Assembly: GCF_003255815.1 (NCBI RefSeq)
Contig: NC_037670.1
Span: forward strand, 53,469,171-53,533,170
DNA from: Theropithecus gelada
Lineage: Eukaryota; Chordata; Mammalia; Primates; Cercopithecidae
DNA length: 64,000 nucleotides
Direction: 5' to 3'
Positions 35,088 through 47,735 of the stretch are shown here, piece by piece (positions within the stretch are counted from its first letter, which is position 1; each line of letters starts with the position of its first letter). Position numbers and translations under genes: made by a program. The notes beneath the pieces were generated by a model. That model saw nothing but the letters and a program-made list of their open reading frames with translations, was not told where the DNA came from and did not search any database.

Positions 35088-38000
35088 GACACCTGTACCA
35101 GAAAACCACAGAAGGGCCTGGCTATAAAACTTCCTCCTCCCTGAACGCCTGCCTCCTTGACTAGAGATGATGGATCCCAGCAGACGGGTGACTGTCACAG
35201 GGCCACAGAAGGAGGCATGCTGGATCTCGATGGCATCACTGCCCGTGTCCCAGCTGTGAGGTTGCAACACGGTTTTGTAGGATGTTACCACTGGGGGACA
35301 TTGGGTAAAGGATGCACAGACTTGCCCTCCGTTGTTTCTTACAACCACTTGGGACTCTTCACCTATCTCAAAATGATTTGTTTAGCTTAAAGTAATCATT
35401 TAAAAAGCCACGGTGTCCATCCTTCCCCAGCCTGCTGGGCCAAGCACACCAATGTGTCTTTGAGCACTCTGGGGCAGGAGACCAGCCTGTGGGATGGGGC
35501 GGCACCAGCCAGACACGGGTGCCTGGGCTCAGCCTCTTAACGCTGTGAACACGTCTCGGCATTTTCCAGGCAGTGATAAGGCATTGGTTCTCAGGCTTGC
35601 TGAGGGAGCCCTTGACCTTCTCCTCAGGTTCTCATATGCTGCTCCACCTGCCGTCACGAAGGGAACAGGATGCCTGTTGGTTACTGAGGCAGCCCAGGGA
35701 GCCTGGCAGGCTGTGCGGTTAAGAAGCAGTTGGCGTGTCGGCGAGGGCTTCACACTGGGCCCACGCCTCGGAGGGGCTTGCCTGAACATGGAGAAGCTTC
35801 TGAAGTCAGCTGAGTCTGAGCTCAGCAGGGTTGGACCAGAGTGTGGAAACTGACCCACGGGGGACCAAGACGTGACAACAGACCTAACAAGAAGACGCCG
35901 GCTTTTTCGGCGAGGGCTGAAGATCCTGCACTTACTTCTGCTTGGCTGCTCGACATTCGAAAACAGGTCACCAACGATCTCCCCTTTCGGGTCATGAAGG
36001 GAACCCAAGCGGGCCGCGAGACCCGTGGTCTTTCGTGGGAAGTTGAGAAAGACGCCCCCTCCCTCCTATAACTAAGGCCTGCAGCAGCTCAGGCAAATGA
36101 AACGCTTTATGGATTGTCAATATTTAAACACCTTGCCGGTACCTGAGGGCTTTGGATCTCAGCTGTCATCCATTACAGGCCTCATTACACAAAACATTAA
36201 ATGCTGTGTCATCTCATTTTCCCACCAAAGCTCCCTAGTAAGACGTTCTCCAGGCGGGGTGTGGTTTGCTCCGGGTGCAATGAATGGACTCCGTTTTGTA
36301 TTGGGAGGGGCCACACAAGGGCCCTCACTGCTGGGTATCTGGGAGATGGGCACTCAGTGCCAGGCAGCCCCTCTGGCCCAGGTGGTCGTCTCGGCCTGAT
36401 GTCTATCCAGCTGAGTCTCTACCTTGCCCCTGGGAGACAAGACACTCATCAGCTTTGTTGCTTTGGAGAGGGCGGCCACCGGGCCTGGGCAGCCCGGGCA
36501 GATGGCAGTGGAGCGTCCTGCCCTCCCATCCCCATCCTTCCTTCCACCCCTACACATTCTACTGCATAGCGCCTGTTGCTGTGGCCATGTGGAGACACAA
36601 CTGAACAGCAGCTAATGAAATTAGCACCAGGCTAAAGCACAGATCCCCTCTTATTCCTGGAGAGGGCGCTCCGCAAGTGTGAGCCCAAGGACACCGCCAT
36701 CAGCTTCCGCCAGCACAGCCTGGCCAACACGTTCCTTTCTCTGGCTGTGCATAAGTTTCCTCCAAATCGGTGTTGCAAAACTCCCTGGAAGGCACTGGAA
36801 ACTATGCACTGGGCATATGCAGATGATTTATTTACACAGATTATTCTAAGGCATTTTACTGTTTAGATCATGAAGTCTAATTTACATATTTACACAATAG
36901 ACTGGAATGACACTAAAGGAACTATAAATATATTTTCCTCTCCAAAGCAGCCATGAAATACATATTTAGAAATTACCCAATGCAGGCAGACATTGTATTG
37001 CTGTTTTTTTTTTTTTTCTCGAATAATGTGTGTAGCCCAGAGATGAGGGCTGGCGGCTAGAGGACAGGTCCCGTGCCTGATGGGGACACCCCCCAGCTGG
37101 AGGCCTGTACCACTGTCCACTGGTAATCCCCTGAGGGCTTCCCAGTTGCCTCCCCATTGATTTTGTTCAATCTCAGTCATTGGCAACGGGGAGTTTTCAA
37201 GTGAGTAAGGAAGAAAATCAGTATTTCTCTGAAGATTTGACATCCACAGATGTTCCAAGTCAGCAGGTTCAGCAAGAGGGGCTGCCGCCGTGGCTCTGAC
37301 GATGCCACGGTCCCCTCACGCACTGCTTGCCTTTCTCATAAGCGCATTTCTGACAGCTTGTCAGACCATTTTCCCACTCTTTCCTGGGGTCAACCCGCAA
37401 CACAGGCTGTCTTTCTTCCTCATCTTAACATGCAGTGCATTTTGCCTCCTGCCTTGAATGAGGATCCGATGGAAGGTAACTGTCTTTTTTTAAAATCAGA
37501 TGTATTTAGACTCGTGTTTAAGCCCCACCTACTTCAGTACAGTTTCTAACCCGGATTGACCATTTATACAAAGAGAAATGGCAGTATTTAAGAAATAAAC
37601 AACCGACAGGCTTGCATTTGCTCTGAGCTGCAGGCTGACAGTCAAGTGGCTGGTTGTGTGAGTGCGTGGAACCAGAAATCTCGGGCAGTGAATGACAGTT
37701 TCATTCAGCATGGAGACCCTGTTTAATTGTCCATGAAATCAAACTTTTGTATTGGCATGACGTTGGCCCTAATACCTGCAGCACACAGCTCCGTTCTGGG
37801 TGTCGGAGGGATAAATTGAGTGCAGACCCTTGGACATGCTGCGCTGGGCTCCGGATCAGTTCAGAAAAGAGGTGATCATGTTGCCGGGTGTATTAGGACA
37901 TTATCTGGGAACAGATGTGCCTCCTACCGCTTGGGCAGGGGGAGATGCTGGCAGCAGAAACTAACAGCTGACTCATTCTGTCGGCCGGGGTCAAGCATGG

Positions 38001-38592
38001 ATGGATAGCAGAACCTATTTATACGGAAAAGATTTCTTTTTTCAAGGACTTCGATATTAGCCCCTTACTTCCCTTGTTTAAGTGAACAAATCACACCATA
38101 AAAAATGAAGATGCATAGTTTATATTCTTTAAAGAAAAGCCACCTCAATGGGGAGCTGAATGGGCTCTTGCTGTTTCCCACTCAGCCTTCCTTCTGAGGT
38201 GGACAGGATTGGAGGTTGTGGTGACAGTGTGGCTTCTTTCGGAGTATTTTGCAAAGTCCCTTTCTCAGTGGTTTCCCACTTTCTTAGTGGTATTTATCCA
38301 ATGGTGCTTCAGTAACAAGAGTCCAGGAAGGTGTTCTTTCGGGCAGCCGGGAAGGAAAGACCAAGCACAACAGACAGGTGTGATTTGCAGTCACTCCACC
38401 GCGAGGGCACCTCCTCCTTCCACAGACATCAAGTGGCAGGTCCAGCCCAGAGGTGGACGTTGCCCCACAGGAAGTTCAAAGCCTGGGCCTCAGCAGGGGG
38501 CTCGATGCATGTATCAGTCATTTTGGGGGATCAGTGATCTGGGGGTGTGGCTTTTCAGGGGTCACGACAGTTCTCTTCCAGCTGGGCACTGC

Positions 38593-38891
38593 TTTTCTTT
38601 TTTCTTTTTTTTTGAAACAGTCTCACTCGGTTACCCAGGCTGGACTGCAGTGGTGCAATCTCAGCTCACTGCAACCTCCAGCTCCCGGGATCAAGCGATT
38701 CTCCTGCCTCAGCCTCCTGAGTAGCTGGCATTGCAGGCGCATGCCACTGTGCCCAGCTAATTTTTGTATTTTTAGTAGAGACAGGGTTTCACCATGTTGG
38801 TCAGGCTGGTCTTGAACTCCTGACCTCATGATCTGTCTACCTTAGTCTCCCAAAGTACTGGGATTATAGGCGTGAGCCACTGTGCCTGGCC
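38593..38891 (-). repeat. AluS-like, antisense
   Basis: T-rich start, then gaaacagtctcactcgg, ending ccactgtgcctggcc. Confidence 0.92.
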
Positions 38892-39099
38892 CTTGCTTTT
38901 CCTGCAGTGGCAGCACAGCTCATTCAGTGGGGAAGAGAAACCAGGCTGGCTCTTCTGGACATCCTAGAGGGCTGAGCCTAGCCTGGGTGATTGACAAGCG
39001 GCTGACTGTGTGCAACAGAATTGCCTTTAAAAGGGATGAGGCCCTGCTGTCCTCTTGAGTGTTGATTGAGATGGAAATCCAGGCACTGGGGACTGTCCA

Positions 39100-39650
39100 G
39101 AGCATGGAAAAATCGGTTGCACAAATCTCATTTTTGCTAATAGTTCTGTAATGTTATTTTCCCCCTAATTTGTAGAGATACTTTTCTCCATCATTGATTT
39201 ATTGAGATATTTAACAACGTAATACAAATGAGAAAAATAATCCACAGTTGAGAAACAGAGTGGACGCCTTACCAGCTGCCAGATTTTTTTCTTACCCACT
39301 CGTGATCATGGTGTAAATATTAGTACAAGATAAGTAGCCTGGTGAATTATAGCTGTAGTGGAATATATGCTAATTTGGGAAAGGCAGAATTAAGCAGAAT
39401 AAAAATGGGGGCATTTTCTTCTGTTAATTCAGAAGGAAATTCTCAGTATGACATTCCCTTCCCCCAACATTTTTGAGTGTAAATGGATTGCTAAATCGTT
39501 CTGCGTTAAGATTCTGTATCAATATTTTAAAATGTTATTATGAAAAATGCACACAATTCGTGGAGCTATGACAGAGCGCTTAAAATAAAATGTGGCCTTT
39601 AGGTGATGGTACAGGAAGGGAGAATCATTTCTTTTTTCCTCAGGAGCAGG
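39100..39650. other. Candidate conserved non-coding block (AT-rich, repeat-free)
   Basis: 550 bp without recognisable repeats, rich in homeobox-like cores (gctaatagtt, ccctaatttg, gctaatttggg, gttaattcag). Low CpG and no open frame. Function is inferred only from composition and position in a large intron of a neural gene. Confidence 0.35.
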
Positions 39651-39989
39651 AAAGCATTACAGAAACATTAATGCAAAAGACATTCAGAGAATCCACTCCA
39701 GAGGTGTTCAGACCTTCTCAGAACGGTCTGAAGAAATCCTTCACTGTCTTAGTGCTTTAATTTCAATGGCTTTAAGCAACACCCAGTTTATGAGTCTGTA
39801 TTTGATCTTTAGTGTCTATTACAACATACATTTGCCTATCTTTCTAGAGGAAAAATACAATTCATTCAATATTTAAAGCCCTTAAAATACTGACTTGCTC
39901 ATAGTAAGCAGTAAATAAAATAGCGGTGGTTGTTATTTATTGAAAGCCTGCTGTACTAGACCCTGAGAAAGGCCTTGGGATACAAAGAA

Positions 39990-40890
39990 GAATGGGGGGG
40001 TTGGGGGTGGGAAGGATGGGAGGATGGATGGAAGGAAAAATGGATGGATGATGGAAGGAAGGAAGGGTGGGTGGGCAGATGGATGGGTAGGTGGCTGAGT
40101 GGGTGGCTAGTGGGTGAGTGGATGGATAGATGGAAGGAAGGAAGGAAGGAAAGAAGGAAGGAAGGAAGGGTGGGTGGATGGATGGGTAGGTAGATGAGTG
40201 GGTGGGTGGATGGATGGATGAATGGATAGATGGATGGATAGGTGGATTGGTGAGTGGGTGGATGAATGGATGGGTGGGTGGATAAATGAATGGATGAAAG
40301 GAAGGAAGGATGGATGGATGGATGGATGGCTAGAGGGAAGGGAAGGGAGGGCAGGGGAGGGGAGGGAAGGGGAGTGGAGGGCAGGGGAAAGGAAGAAGGG
40401 AGGGAGGGAAGGAAGGAAGGAAGGTAGGTTATGTGGATGAATGGAAGGAAGGAAGGAAAAATGGATGGATGGATGGATGGATGGATGGATGGATAGATGG
40501 ATGGTGGATGGAGAGAAGGAAGGAAGAATGGATGGATAATGGGTGGATGGATGGTTACATGGGAGGATGGATCATGGAAAGATGGATGGAAGGATGGATG
40601 GATAGATGATAGCTGGAGGGAAAGCAGGAAGAATGGAATAGATGAATGGTTACGTGGATGGATGGATGGCTGGATGGAAGGAAAGAAGAATGGAAGGGAT
40701 GAATGGTTACATGGATGGATGGGTGGAGAGAAGGAAGGAAGAATGGATGGATAATGGGTGGATGGATGGTTACATGGGAGGATGGATCATGGAAAGATGG
40801 ATGGAAGGATGGATGGATAGATGATAGCTGGAGGGAAGGCAAGAAGAATGGAATGGATGAATGGTTACATGGATGGATGGGTGGCTGGAT
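39990..40890. repeat. Polypurine (GGAT)n/(GGAA)n array with a recent 217-bp duplication
   Basis: About 900 bp of ggat and ggaa tetranucleotides. The section at about 40330-40430 is almost pure G/A. From about 40510 a block starting gagagaaggaagg recurs at about 40727, an offset of about 217 bp, with only a few differences over some 150 bp. Open frames full of Trp, Met, Gly and Asp (WMDGW-like) are repeat echoes. Confidence 0.95.
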
Positions 40891-41447
40891 GATGCTAAGC
40901 CTGATGGTGTGAACAGGCAGGTAAATGTGCAGATGGGCTTTAGAAGCCCATTGGTGGAAGCAGCCGTCCCTTCCTGGAACGTGGGGTGGGGTCGAGGTTG
41001 GCCTCAAAAAGATGAGGAAAGGACTCTTGATTTTCCACCATCCCCTGTCCACTGGCTGTGGGTAGCTCATTAGAACAGCAGTCAACAGCAGTCTCATCTG
41101 ATTCCCTGATGGATGGCACAGGGCCTAACCAAAGAGTGGACAGCATTTGTGGATGAATAAGGGAGTGAGGCAGGGGAGGAGGGGGCAGCAGTGCCCCAGG
41201 CCAAGAGGAGGCCTGTGCAGAGTAAATGCAGAAGCCTTCCCTGACCATTCTTAAGCCAAACTCACGTACGACAATATAAACCACATACAACCAGCATAAA
41301 CTACATACAGCCAGCAATCTGTGTGTGAACCTCAGCATCCTAGGAGGAAGAAGGTAGGCTTAGGCTCTGGCTTGCCATTCTGACACTATTAATGGTGATG
41401 AGCGTCTTGGTGAGAAATGGCTGTAAATGAGAATATTTAGAAATAAT

Positions 41448-41821
41448 GGCCAGGCATAGTGGCTCACGCCTATAATTCCAGCACTTTGGGAGGCCAAGGC
41501 GGGCAGATGGCTAGAGTCTGGGAGTTCGAGCCCAGCCTGGGCAACATACAGAGGCCCTGTCACTACAAAAAAAAAAAAAAAAAATTAACAACTTAGCCAG
41601 GCGTGGTGGCATGCACCTGTAGTCCCAGCTATTCAGGAGGCTGAGGCAGGAGGATCGCTTGAGTCCAGTAGTTCGAGGCTGCAGTAAGCTGTGATTGCAC
41701 TACTGCACTCCAGCCTGTGTGGCCCTGTCTCAAAAAAAAAAAAAAAAGGAAAGGAGGAAGGGAGGAAGAAGAAAGAAAGAGTGAGAGAGAAAGCAAGCAG
41801 AGAGGGAGGGAGGGAGGGAAG
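41448..41821 (+). repeat. AluJ-like, sense, with polypurine microsatellite tail
   Basis: Alu body 41448-41747, then a ggaa/gaaa/gagg purine tract to 41821, expanded from the A tail. Confidence 0.9.
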
Positions 41822-42261
41822 ATCAGTGTTACACTACTTTTCTGCCAGTGCAGAGATTTGTACCTTTCAAATCTCATTCACATCTACTCCTCGTTAACCT
41901 GTGACTGTAAGGACTTAGTCGGTGCAAATTCTAAATCCTCTGCAAATACAGACTGATACAATAGCAATTTTCTGCCTGTTTACTGTTGGGCTAATCCATC
42001 TGAGCGTACCTGGTGATTGCAGGTGGGTGATAAGGTTGGTTTCCGGAGCAGTCTCAGTGCCCATAAGGCAGTCAGCACGGGTACACACATATCCAAATGG
42101 GTTTTCCCTCACCAGATTTCCTGCTTTGTAAAAGGTCTCATACCTGAGCCTAGAAAAACAAATACAGTTCATGAAGGATTGCTACTTCAAATGAACATTT
42201 TGACCTCTGAGCCTACTTTTTTACCAAACAACCTCCTTAGAATTAAATTTATATTTTATTT

Positions 42262-42460
42262 CACAAACACACGTGCAGCACTTACTATGTGTGAGGCACT
42301 GTCCTGAGCACTTTATAAATATTAACTTATTTAATCCTTGAAGCAAATCTATGACGAAGATGCCTTTGTTATCACCATTCTACAGGCAAGGGTCAGAGAG
42401 GTTCTGTTCTTTGTCTAAAGTCACACAGCTAATTGAATTGCTGGGGCCAGGCTTGGCAAA
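42262..42460 (+). repeat. MIR/L2-like ancient repeat remnant
   Basis: Words in order: cagcacttactatgtgtgag, gcactttataaatattaac, tcaccattctacagg, aagtcacacagct. This is a standard MIR-type pattern. Confidence 0.7.
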
Positions 42461-42588
42461 GAGGCTATCTAGCTCCAGGCTCCATCAGCCCTTTCTGCCC
42501 TGATGTTATAGTGTCATAAGTTTTTTATTTCTTTTTTTCCTTTTTTCTTTTTATGTTGTAATGTGAAGTCATAACAATTGCAAAGTTC

Positions 42589-42888
42589 TTTTTTTGTTTG
42601 TTTTTTGAGATAGGGTCTCACTGTGTTGCCCAGGCTGGAGTGCAATGGCACAATCTCAGCTCACTGCAACCTCAACCTCCCAGGCTCAGGCCATCCTCCT
42701 GCTTCAGCCTCTTGAGTAGCTGGGACCACAGGTGCCTGCCATCATGCCTGGCTAATTTTTAAAATTGTGCGTATATATGATGTCTCCCTGTGTTGCCCAG
42801 GCTGGTCTCGAGCTCTGGGCTCAAGCAGTCCTGTAACCTCAGCCTCTCAAAGTACTGGGATTACAGGCATGAGCCACCATGCCCAGCT
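42589..42888 (-). repeat. AluJ-like, antisense
   Basis: gagatagggtctcactgtg to gccaccatgcccagct, diverged, with a small disrupted middle (aaaattgtgcgtatat). Confidence 0.9.
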
Positions 42889-43069
42889 CGCCATGGTTTT
42901 TTATGACAGATCTCACTGATCACATTTCTTTTGCTCTGTGGCTGGAGAGATGCCTCAGAACCCAACTCATGTGCCTCTAACTTCCTCTCTATGTCTGATT
43001 TTAATTTTAAGTTTATTAATGGCTTTAATTTCAAGTGTATTCATGTTTTCCTATATGTGAGGTTTCCAT

Positions 43070-43262
43070 ACATATATGTATTTTACTGTGGTGAGATACA
43101 CATAACCTAACATTTCCCACTGTGACCATTTCAAGTTCAGTAGCATTGAGCACACCGACACTGTTCTGCAACCAGCACACCATTCGTCTCCAGAGCACTC
43201 TTTGACTTGCAAAACTGAGACTCCATCCCCATTCAGCACTCATTCCGCATCCAGTGCCTCTG
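43070..43262 (-). repeat. L1M 3'-end fragment, minus strand
   Basis: gaccatttcaagttcag, gcattgagcacaccgac and ctgcaaccagcacacc are the complement of the usual 3' part of old L1M elements. The fragment ends about 110 bp before an SDK1 exon. Confidence 0.65.
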
Positions 43263-43370
43263 ATGCCTCATCCAGGTCGCCACAAGCCGACCCACCAGGC
43301 AGGTGCATGGGGCTCACACCTGGGAGTTCGCACTCCTAACTCTGCCCTCGCCTCCCCATCCCTCTTGCAG

Positions 43371-43535
43371 ATGAAGGCTTATGGGACATGTTTGTGAAGG
43401 ACATCCCACGGAGTGCCACATCCTACACCCTCAGCCTGGATAAGCTCCGGCAAGGCGTGACTTACGAGTTCCGGGTGGTGGCTGTGAACGAGGTGGGCTA
43501 CGGGGAGCCCAGCAGCCCCTCCACAGCCGTGTCAG
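43371..43535 (+). CDS. SDK1: SDK1 exon: second half of the last FN3 domain
   Basis: The acceptor is cctcttgcag ending at 43370 and the donor is gtaggc at 43536. 165 nt, phase 1-1. The protein starts at a split aspartate, EGLWDMFVKDIPRSATSY, and continues TLSLDKLRQGVTYEFRVVAV then NEVGYGEPSSPSTAVS. The LRQGVTYEFRVVAVNEVGYG pattern is a canonical FN3 F-G end. It closes the membrane-proximal FN3 domain (291 nt together with 30573-30698). Confidence 0.95.
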
Positions 43536-45105
43536 GTAGGCCCTCCCAGGGAGGTCTGTCTTCTTCTGAAGGACTAGAGGGAGAAATGGAGTCGAGGGGG
43601 ACGAAGGGGACACGAACTTGCTGCTTTAGGTGTCTCCAGCTCGGTTGAGGTTCTGCTCAGAGAATATGCGGGCGGGGAGAGCAGTGTCAGTCTCCAACAC
43701 CTCCCCAGTGCCACCCATCCTCCTGGGCAGCTCCCTGCTGCCCTCTGGCAGGACCCCAGGCCCCGGAGCCTCCCCCAGCACCACCAGCAAGGCCCCTTAT
43801 GGGTTCTGTGTCCACGCTGTGCTCCAGCAATTCCTAATGTGTTTCCTCGTAGTTTTTAAAATCAGAGACACATGCAAGTGTCAGAGGCGTGAGCGTGAGT
43901 CACGCGGTGTCCCCTCTGCGGCAAAGGCATTCCCAAGGAAAGCAGAGCCCCGAGCCCCTCTATTAGCTGGTGCGTCCTTGCTGGGGAGCACGTGTGATTT
44001 TGGAGGGACAAGAACCACCCCGGCAGCCATGGGGGAACCCACGAGTGCCTGACAAGAGGTCATGTCTTCCCGGGGCCTCCCAGAGAGCCAGCGGAGGGGC
44101 TGGGAACAGTAGCTGCTCTGGGCACAAGGCGAGCAGTATCGCCGTCCCTGAGGATGGCGTGCAGGTGGAGGTACTGCCGCTCCCGGGCTGGGCGTTTCTT
44201 TGCGTGCTCGTCGCTGTGAGGTACTGCAGGCTCCAGAGGCCACCCTGGGTCCAGGACCAGGTCTGCTCTCGGGGGAGTGGCAGAGAAGGCCAGGGCAGGG
44301 CTTCCTCCCCCAGGGCAGCCGTGTTAGATGACAGACGTGTCTGCAGTCAGCAGTCATGGCAGGGGTTATGACCCACAGGGCGGGGGCCATGACCTTGCCT
44401 GGGAATCAGGAAGGTGCCCGAAGCCTGCCACAGGGGAAGGGACACCTGCAGGAGGCAGAAGGTGGTGGAGAAAAAGTCCTGGTCATTGAAGAGCCGTGGG
44501 TGGGGGAGCTGGAGAGGGAGGGGCAGCAAAGCTGGTCCGTGGTCATGCCCCCCCAACCCCCCATGTGCCTAGGGACTGAACACTGGCTGTACCTGCGGGT
44601 TGCTTGAGAAGGTTAAACACACACCCTCGCTGTCCCCTCACCCCAGACAGTGACTTCCGTGGCTCCAGGCATGACTTTCTTTACCACACGGTGATTCCGT
44701 TGTGCAGACTGACTGCGAGCCAGAGCACTGGGGGTTCAGAGAGGGCTGGGCTGTGTTTGAGGAGAGGGGCTCTCAGCAGCACGAAGGGCAGGGAGGCCTC
44801 GGGGTCGGGGCAGCAGAGCCTCAGCCAGAAGCCCCGGCAGGGCCAGCTCCATTGGTCCTCCTCCTGGGATCAGGAAGAAGCTGTTCCTCTCCTCTGTGTT
44901 AGAGCTGCTTGAGCTACTGACCGCACTTGTTGAAACTGAACTTAGTCTTCGTCCTTTGTGTGCTATGAGTTTGGAGGAAGGACCCTGTGCTCGCCTGTGG
45001 GTGAGCGTGGGCCCTAAGCCTGGTACGCTGGCCTGGGAACATGCTTGAATTCCGGGGTCACTCTGTGAGAGGGGCTGTGAGAAAGGGACCCAGAGAACCC
45101 CCTGA

Positions 45106-45396
45106 TTTTTTTTTTTAGATGGAGTCTCGCTCTGTCTCCCAGGATGGAGTGCAATGGCACGATCTTGGCTCACTGCAACCTCCGCCTCCCGGGTTCAAGT
45201 GATTCTCCTGCCTCAGCTCCCAAGCAGCTGGGATTACAAGCATGTGCCACCACGCCCGGCTAATTTTTGTGTTTTTAGTAGAGACAGGGTTTCACCCTTT
45301 TGGACAGGCTTGTCTCGAGCTCCTGATCTCAAGTGATCCGCCTGCCTTGGCTTCCCAAAGTGCTGGGATTACAGGAGTGAGTCACGGTGCCTGGCT
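45106..45396 (-). repeat. AluS-like, antisense
   Basis: T-run at 45106, gatggagtctcgctctg, ending cacggtgcctggct. Confidence 0.92.
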
Positions 45397-46839
45397 GATC
45401 ACTTAATTTTTTAATGAGTAAGATTTAGAAAAAGCACAGATTTCTCATTTCCCTAATTTTCATTATGAATATTTTAAATGTACCCCAAAGTAGAGAGAAT
45501 GAGGAACCCCCAGCACCCCTCATCCCAATTCAGAGATCCAAGATTTGCTGCATGAGCTTTACCTGTGGAAATGGACACAGAGCAGTTCTACATGCCGGTT
45601 CCTCATGCGGAGCATGCACCCTGACCCCACTTCCCGGGGCCTGTGGCTCAGGCGTCTCTGACACTCCATTGCACGTGGAGCTGGCCTTGCTGTGAGCTGG
45701 ACAGCACTGAGCTCATCGCATCCTTCAGGGAAGCCAGCAACCATCACCGGCTGGCATCAGGACCAGGCCAGGCCGGGCAGCTGGGACGTCCTGCCCCATG
45801 TGAGAGTCCTCCAGAACAGCCCGGCCTTTCTTTCCTGCCAGGTGCTAGGGCCAGGCCCACTCTGGGCCACTTGGCCGGTGGTGTCAGTGTGTCATCTGTC
45901 AGACTTGCTGTTGGAGTACTGAATGCACAGCCCGCAAACCCACTTCTGTCTTTTGGATTTAAAACACCATCACCTCCTAAGGAGCCCTGTGAACCTGCAT
46001 TAACCAAAGCCGATTCCCTGCTTTTCTTCCTGGTGTGCACACATCCCCTATTCGTGAGATATAGGATAGAAGCTTCGGCTGGCTGTGTTTGGAAGGGTTC
46101 TGGCTGCTGGGGGCCAACACTTGGGCTTTGCCTGTAAGAGGCTTTGTGTTCTGAGGGGCTTCCAGTGCCACAGAACCCACTCCCCTTCCCGGCCCATAGA
46201 AGGCCCTGAATGGGACGCCGGGACCACCCAGCACCCATCAAGATACAATTGCCCGCTTTTCTGTTCTTAGCGAGCAGAATGAGACAGAAGGAAGAAGAGC
46301 ATCCTTCAAAGCTGCCTTTAAATGCATTTTTTTCCATTCATTTCTCAGAAACACATCTAAAGAGAGGTCCAGTCATTCAGCTCAGTTTTGCTAGAGGCAG
46401 AAAATAAATAAAACACAGCCCCAGGCTTTAGGGGTTTGTGGTCTGCGAAGGGGCCAACAGGTAGAGAAATACACACAGTGCGTGTTTCCAGTGGGGGCTT
46501 CTGCACACATGCAGTCGGCAGGGGCAGGTCCTGGGGTGCTTTGTGGGCTCAGGGTTCACCCCTCGGCTGATGGGAACCACTGAGAATTTTAACAGGGGGG
46601 CAACTGATTTCTCTCTGAGGAAGATCTCTCTCAGGTGATGTAAAGGATGAATCTGAGCAAGACAGGAGGAGGTATAACAGGTGGAATGTGAGTGTCGTGT
46701 GCAGGCAGGAGGTGGTGATGGAGAAGGCAGGGGACCTGGAGCCGTCTTCTGGGATGTCCCAGCACCAGGAGAGAGAAGGACGTCTGGGCGCTTTGTTCTA
46801 TCCTCACTTTAACCCAGACAACGTTTTCGTTTGCTGGCT

Positions 46840-47215
46840 TGCTTGTTTTGTGGAGGCAGGGTCTTGTTCTGTCACCCAGGCTGGAGTGCAGTGGTGTGAT
46901 CGTGGCTCACTACAGCCTCTACCTCCTGGGCTCAAGCGATCCTCCCATCTCAGCCTCCTGAGTAGCTGGGACCACAGGTGTGCCACCACACCTAGCTAAT
47001 ATTTTTAATGTTTTGTAGAGAAAGGGGTCTTGCTATGTTGCCCAGGCTGGTCTTGAACTCTTGGGCTTAAGCAATCCTCCCACCTCAGCCTTCCACAGTG
47101 CTGGGACTTCAGGCACATGCCTCTGTGCCTGGCTGGTTTTTGTTTGTTTGTTTGTTTGTTTTGTCTTTTGTTTGTTTGTGTTTTTAGAGATGGGATCTCG
47201 CTACATAGCACCGGA
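46840..47215 (-). repeat. AluJ-like, antisense, with (TTTG)n and a partial Alu start
   Basis: Alu 46840-47134, then tttgtttgtttgtttg from 47140 and gagatgggatctcgctac, the start of another antisense Alu that breaks off. Confidence 0.85.
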
Positions 47216-47597
47216 TCAGGCAGTGTTTTTAAACGGATGAAAATAGGAGAGAGCAAGTAGGAAGGGCAGTTTTAGTGGGCAAGGTCAGGGCAAGGGCAAA
47301 GATACTGAAGTCTCCAGGGCAGGGGCGGCTTGGAGGACAGAGGAGCCCTGAGCCTGATTCCACAGAAAAGGTGGCAAATGGCGGCTGCTGAATTCCCAAA
47401 GCCTGCTGAGGACCATGGGAGCCTCCTGAGCTTGTCCCATGGGAAAAGTCCACCGGCCCGGCTGGACAATGGTTTCCTCTCACCTGTAACCAGGAGTTAT
47501 CCACCCCAGCCTTCCCCGCCGCCCATGTGGCCCACGGGAGGTGACTGCAGCTGGAGTGTCTGCCCCACATCACTGTGTGTCCGTATCTTTTCCGCAG

Positions 47598-47735
47598 CTC
47601 AAGTGGAAGCCCCGTTCTACGAGGAGTGGTGGTTTCTCCTGGTGATGGCTCTGTCCAGCCTGATCGTCATCCTGCTGGTGGTGTTCGCCCTCGTCCTGCA
47701 CGGGCAGAATAAGAAGTACAAGAACTGCAGCACAG
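47598..47735 (+). CDS. SDK1: SDK1 exon: transmembrane segment
   Basis: The acceptor is tttccgcag ending at 47597 and the donor is gtgcag at 47736. 138 nt, phase 1-1. A short juxtamembrane stretch (QVEAPFYEEW) is followed by a hydrophobic helix of about 23 residues (WFLLVMALSSLIVILLVV onward), then a basic stop-transfer and the start of the tail (HGQNKKYKNCST). The positive residues after the helix put the following tail in the cytosol. The exon carries the whole membrane anchor and is symmetric, so skipping it would keep the frame and remove the anchor. Confidence 0.96.

Larger units (their letters stand above)
30699..43370. other. SDK1: 12.7-kb intron splitting the last FN3 domain
   Basis: It contains Alus, a 388-N gap flanked by an inverted duplication (31540-31629 and 33161-33250), a MaLR LTR (34240-34658) and an older MLT1-like LTR (about 33385-33870). 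Unique and often AT-rich sequence fills about 35.1-38.5 kb and 38.9-39.95 kb. The GGAT/GGAA array (39990-40890) and an L1M fragment (43070-43262) follow. No additional exon was recognised. Confidence 0.8.
43536..47597. other. SDK1: 4.1-kb intron before the transmembrane exon
   Basis: Two antisense Alus (45106-45396 and 46840-47134), a (TTTG)n tract with a partial second Alu start (47137-47215), and otherwise GC-rich unique sequence. Confidence 0.82.

Noticed and set aside
40555..41097. 180-codon minus-strand frame rich in HPSIH and similar
   Set aside because: Complement of the GGAT/GGAA array; no family and no conserved pattern.
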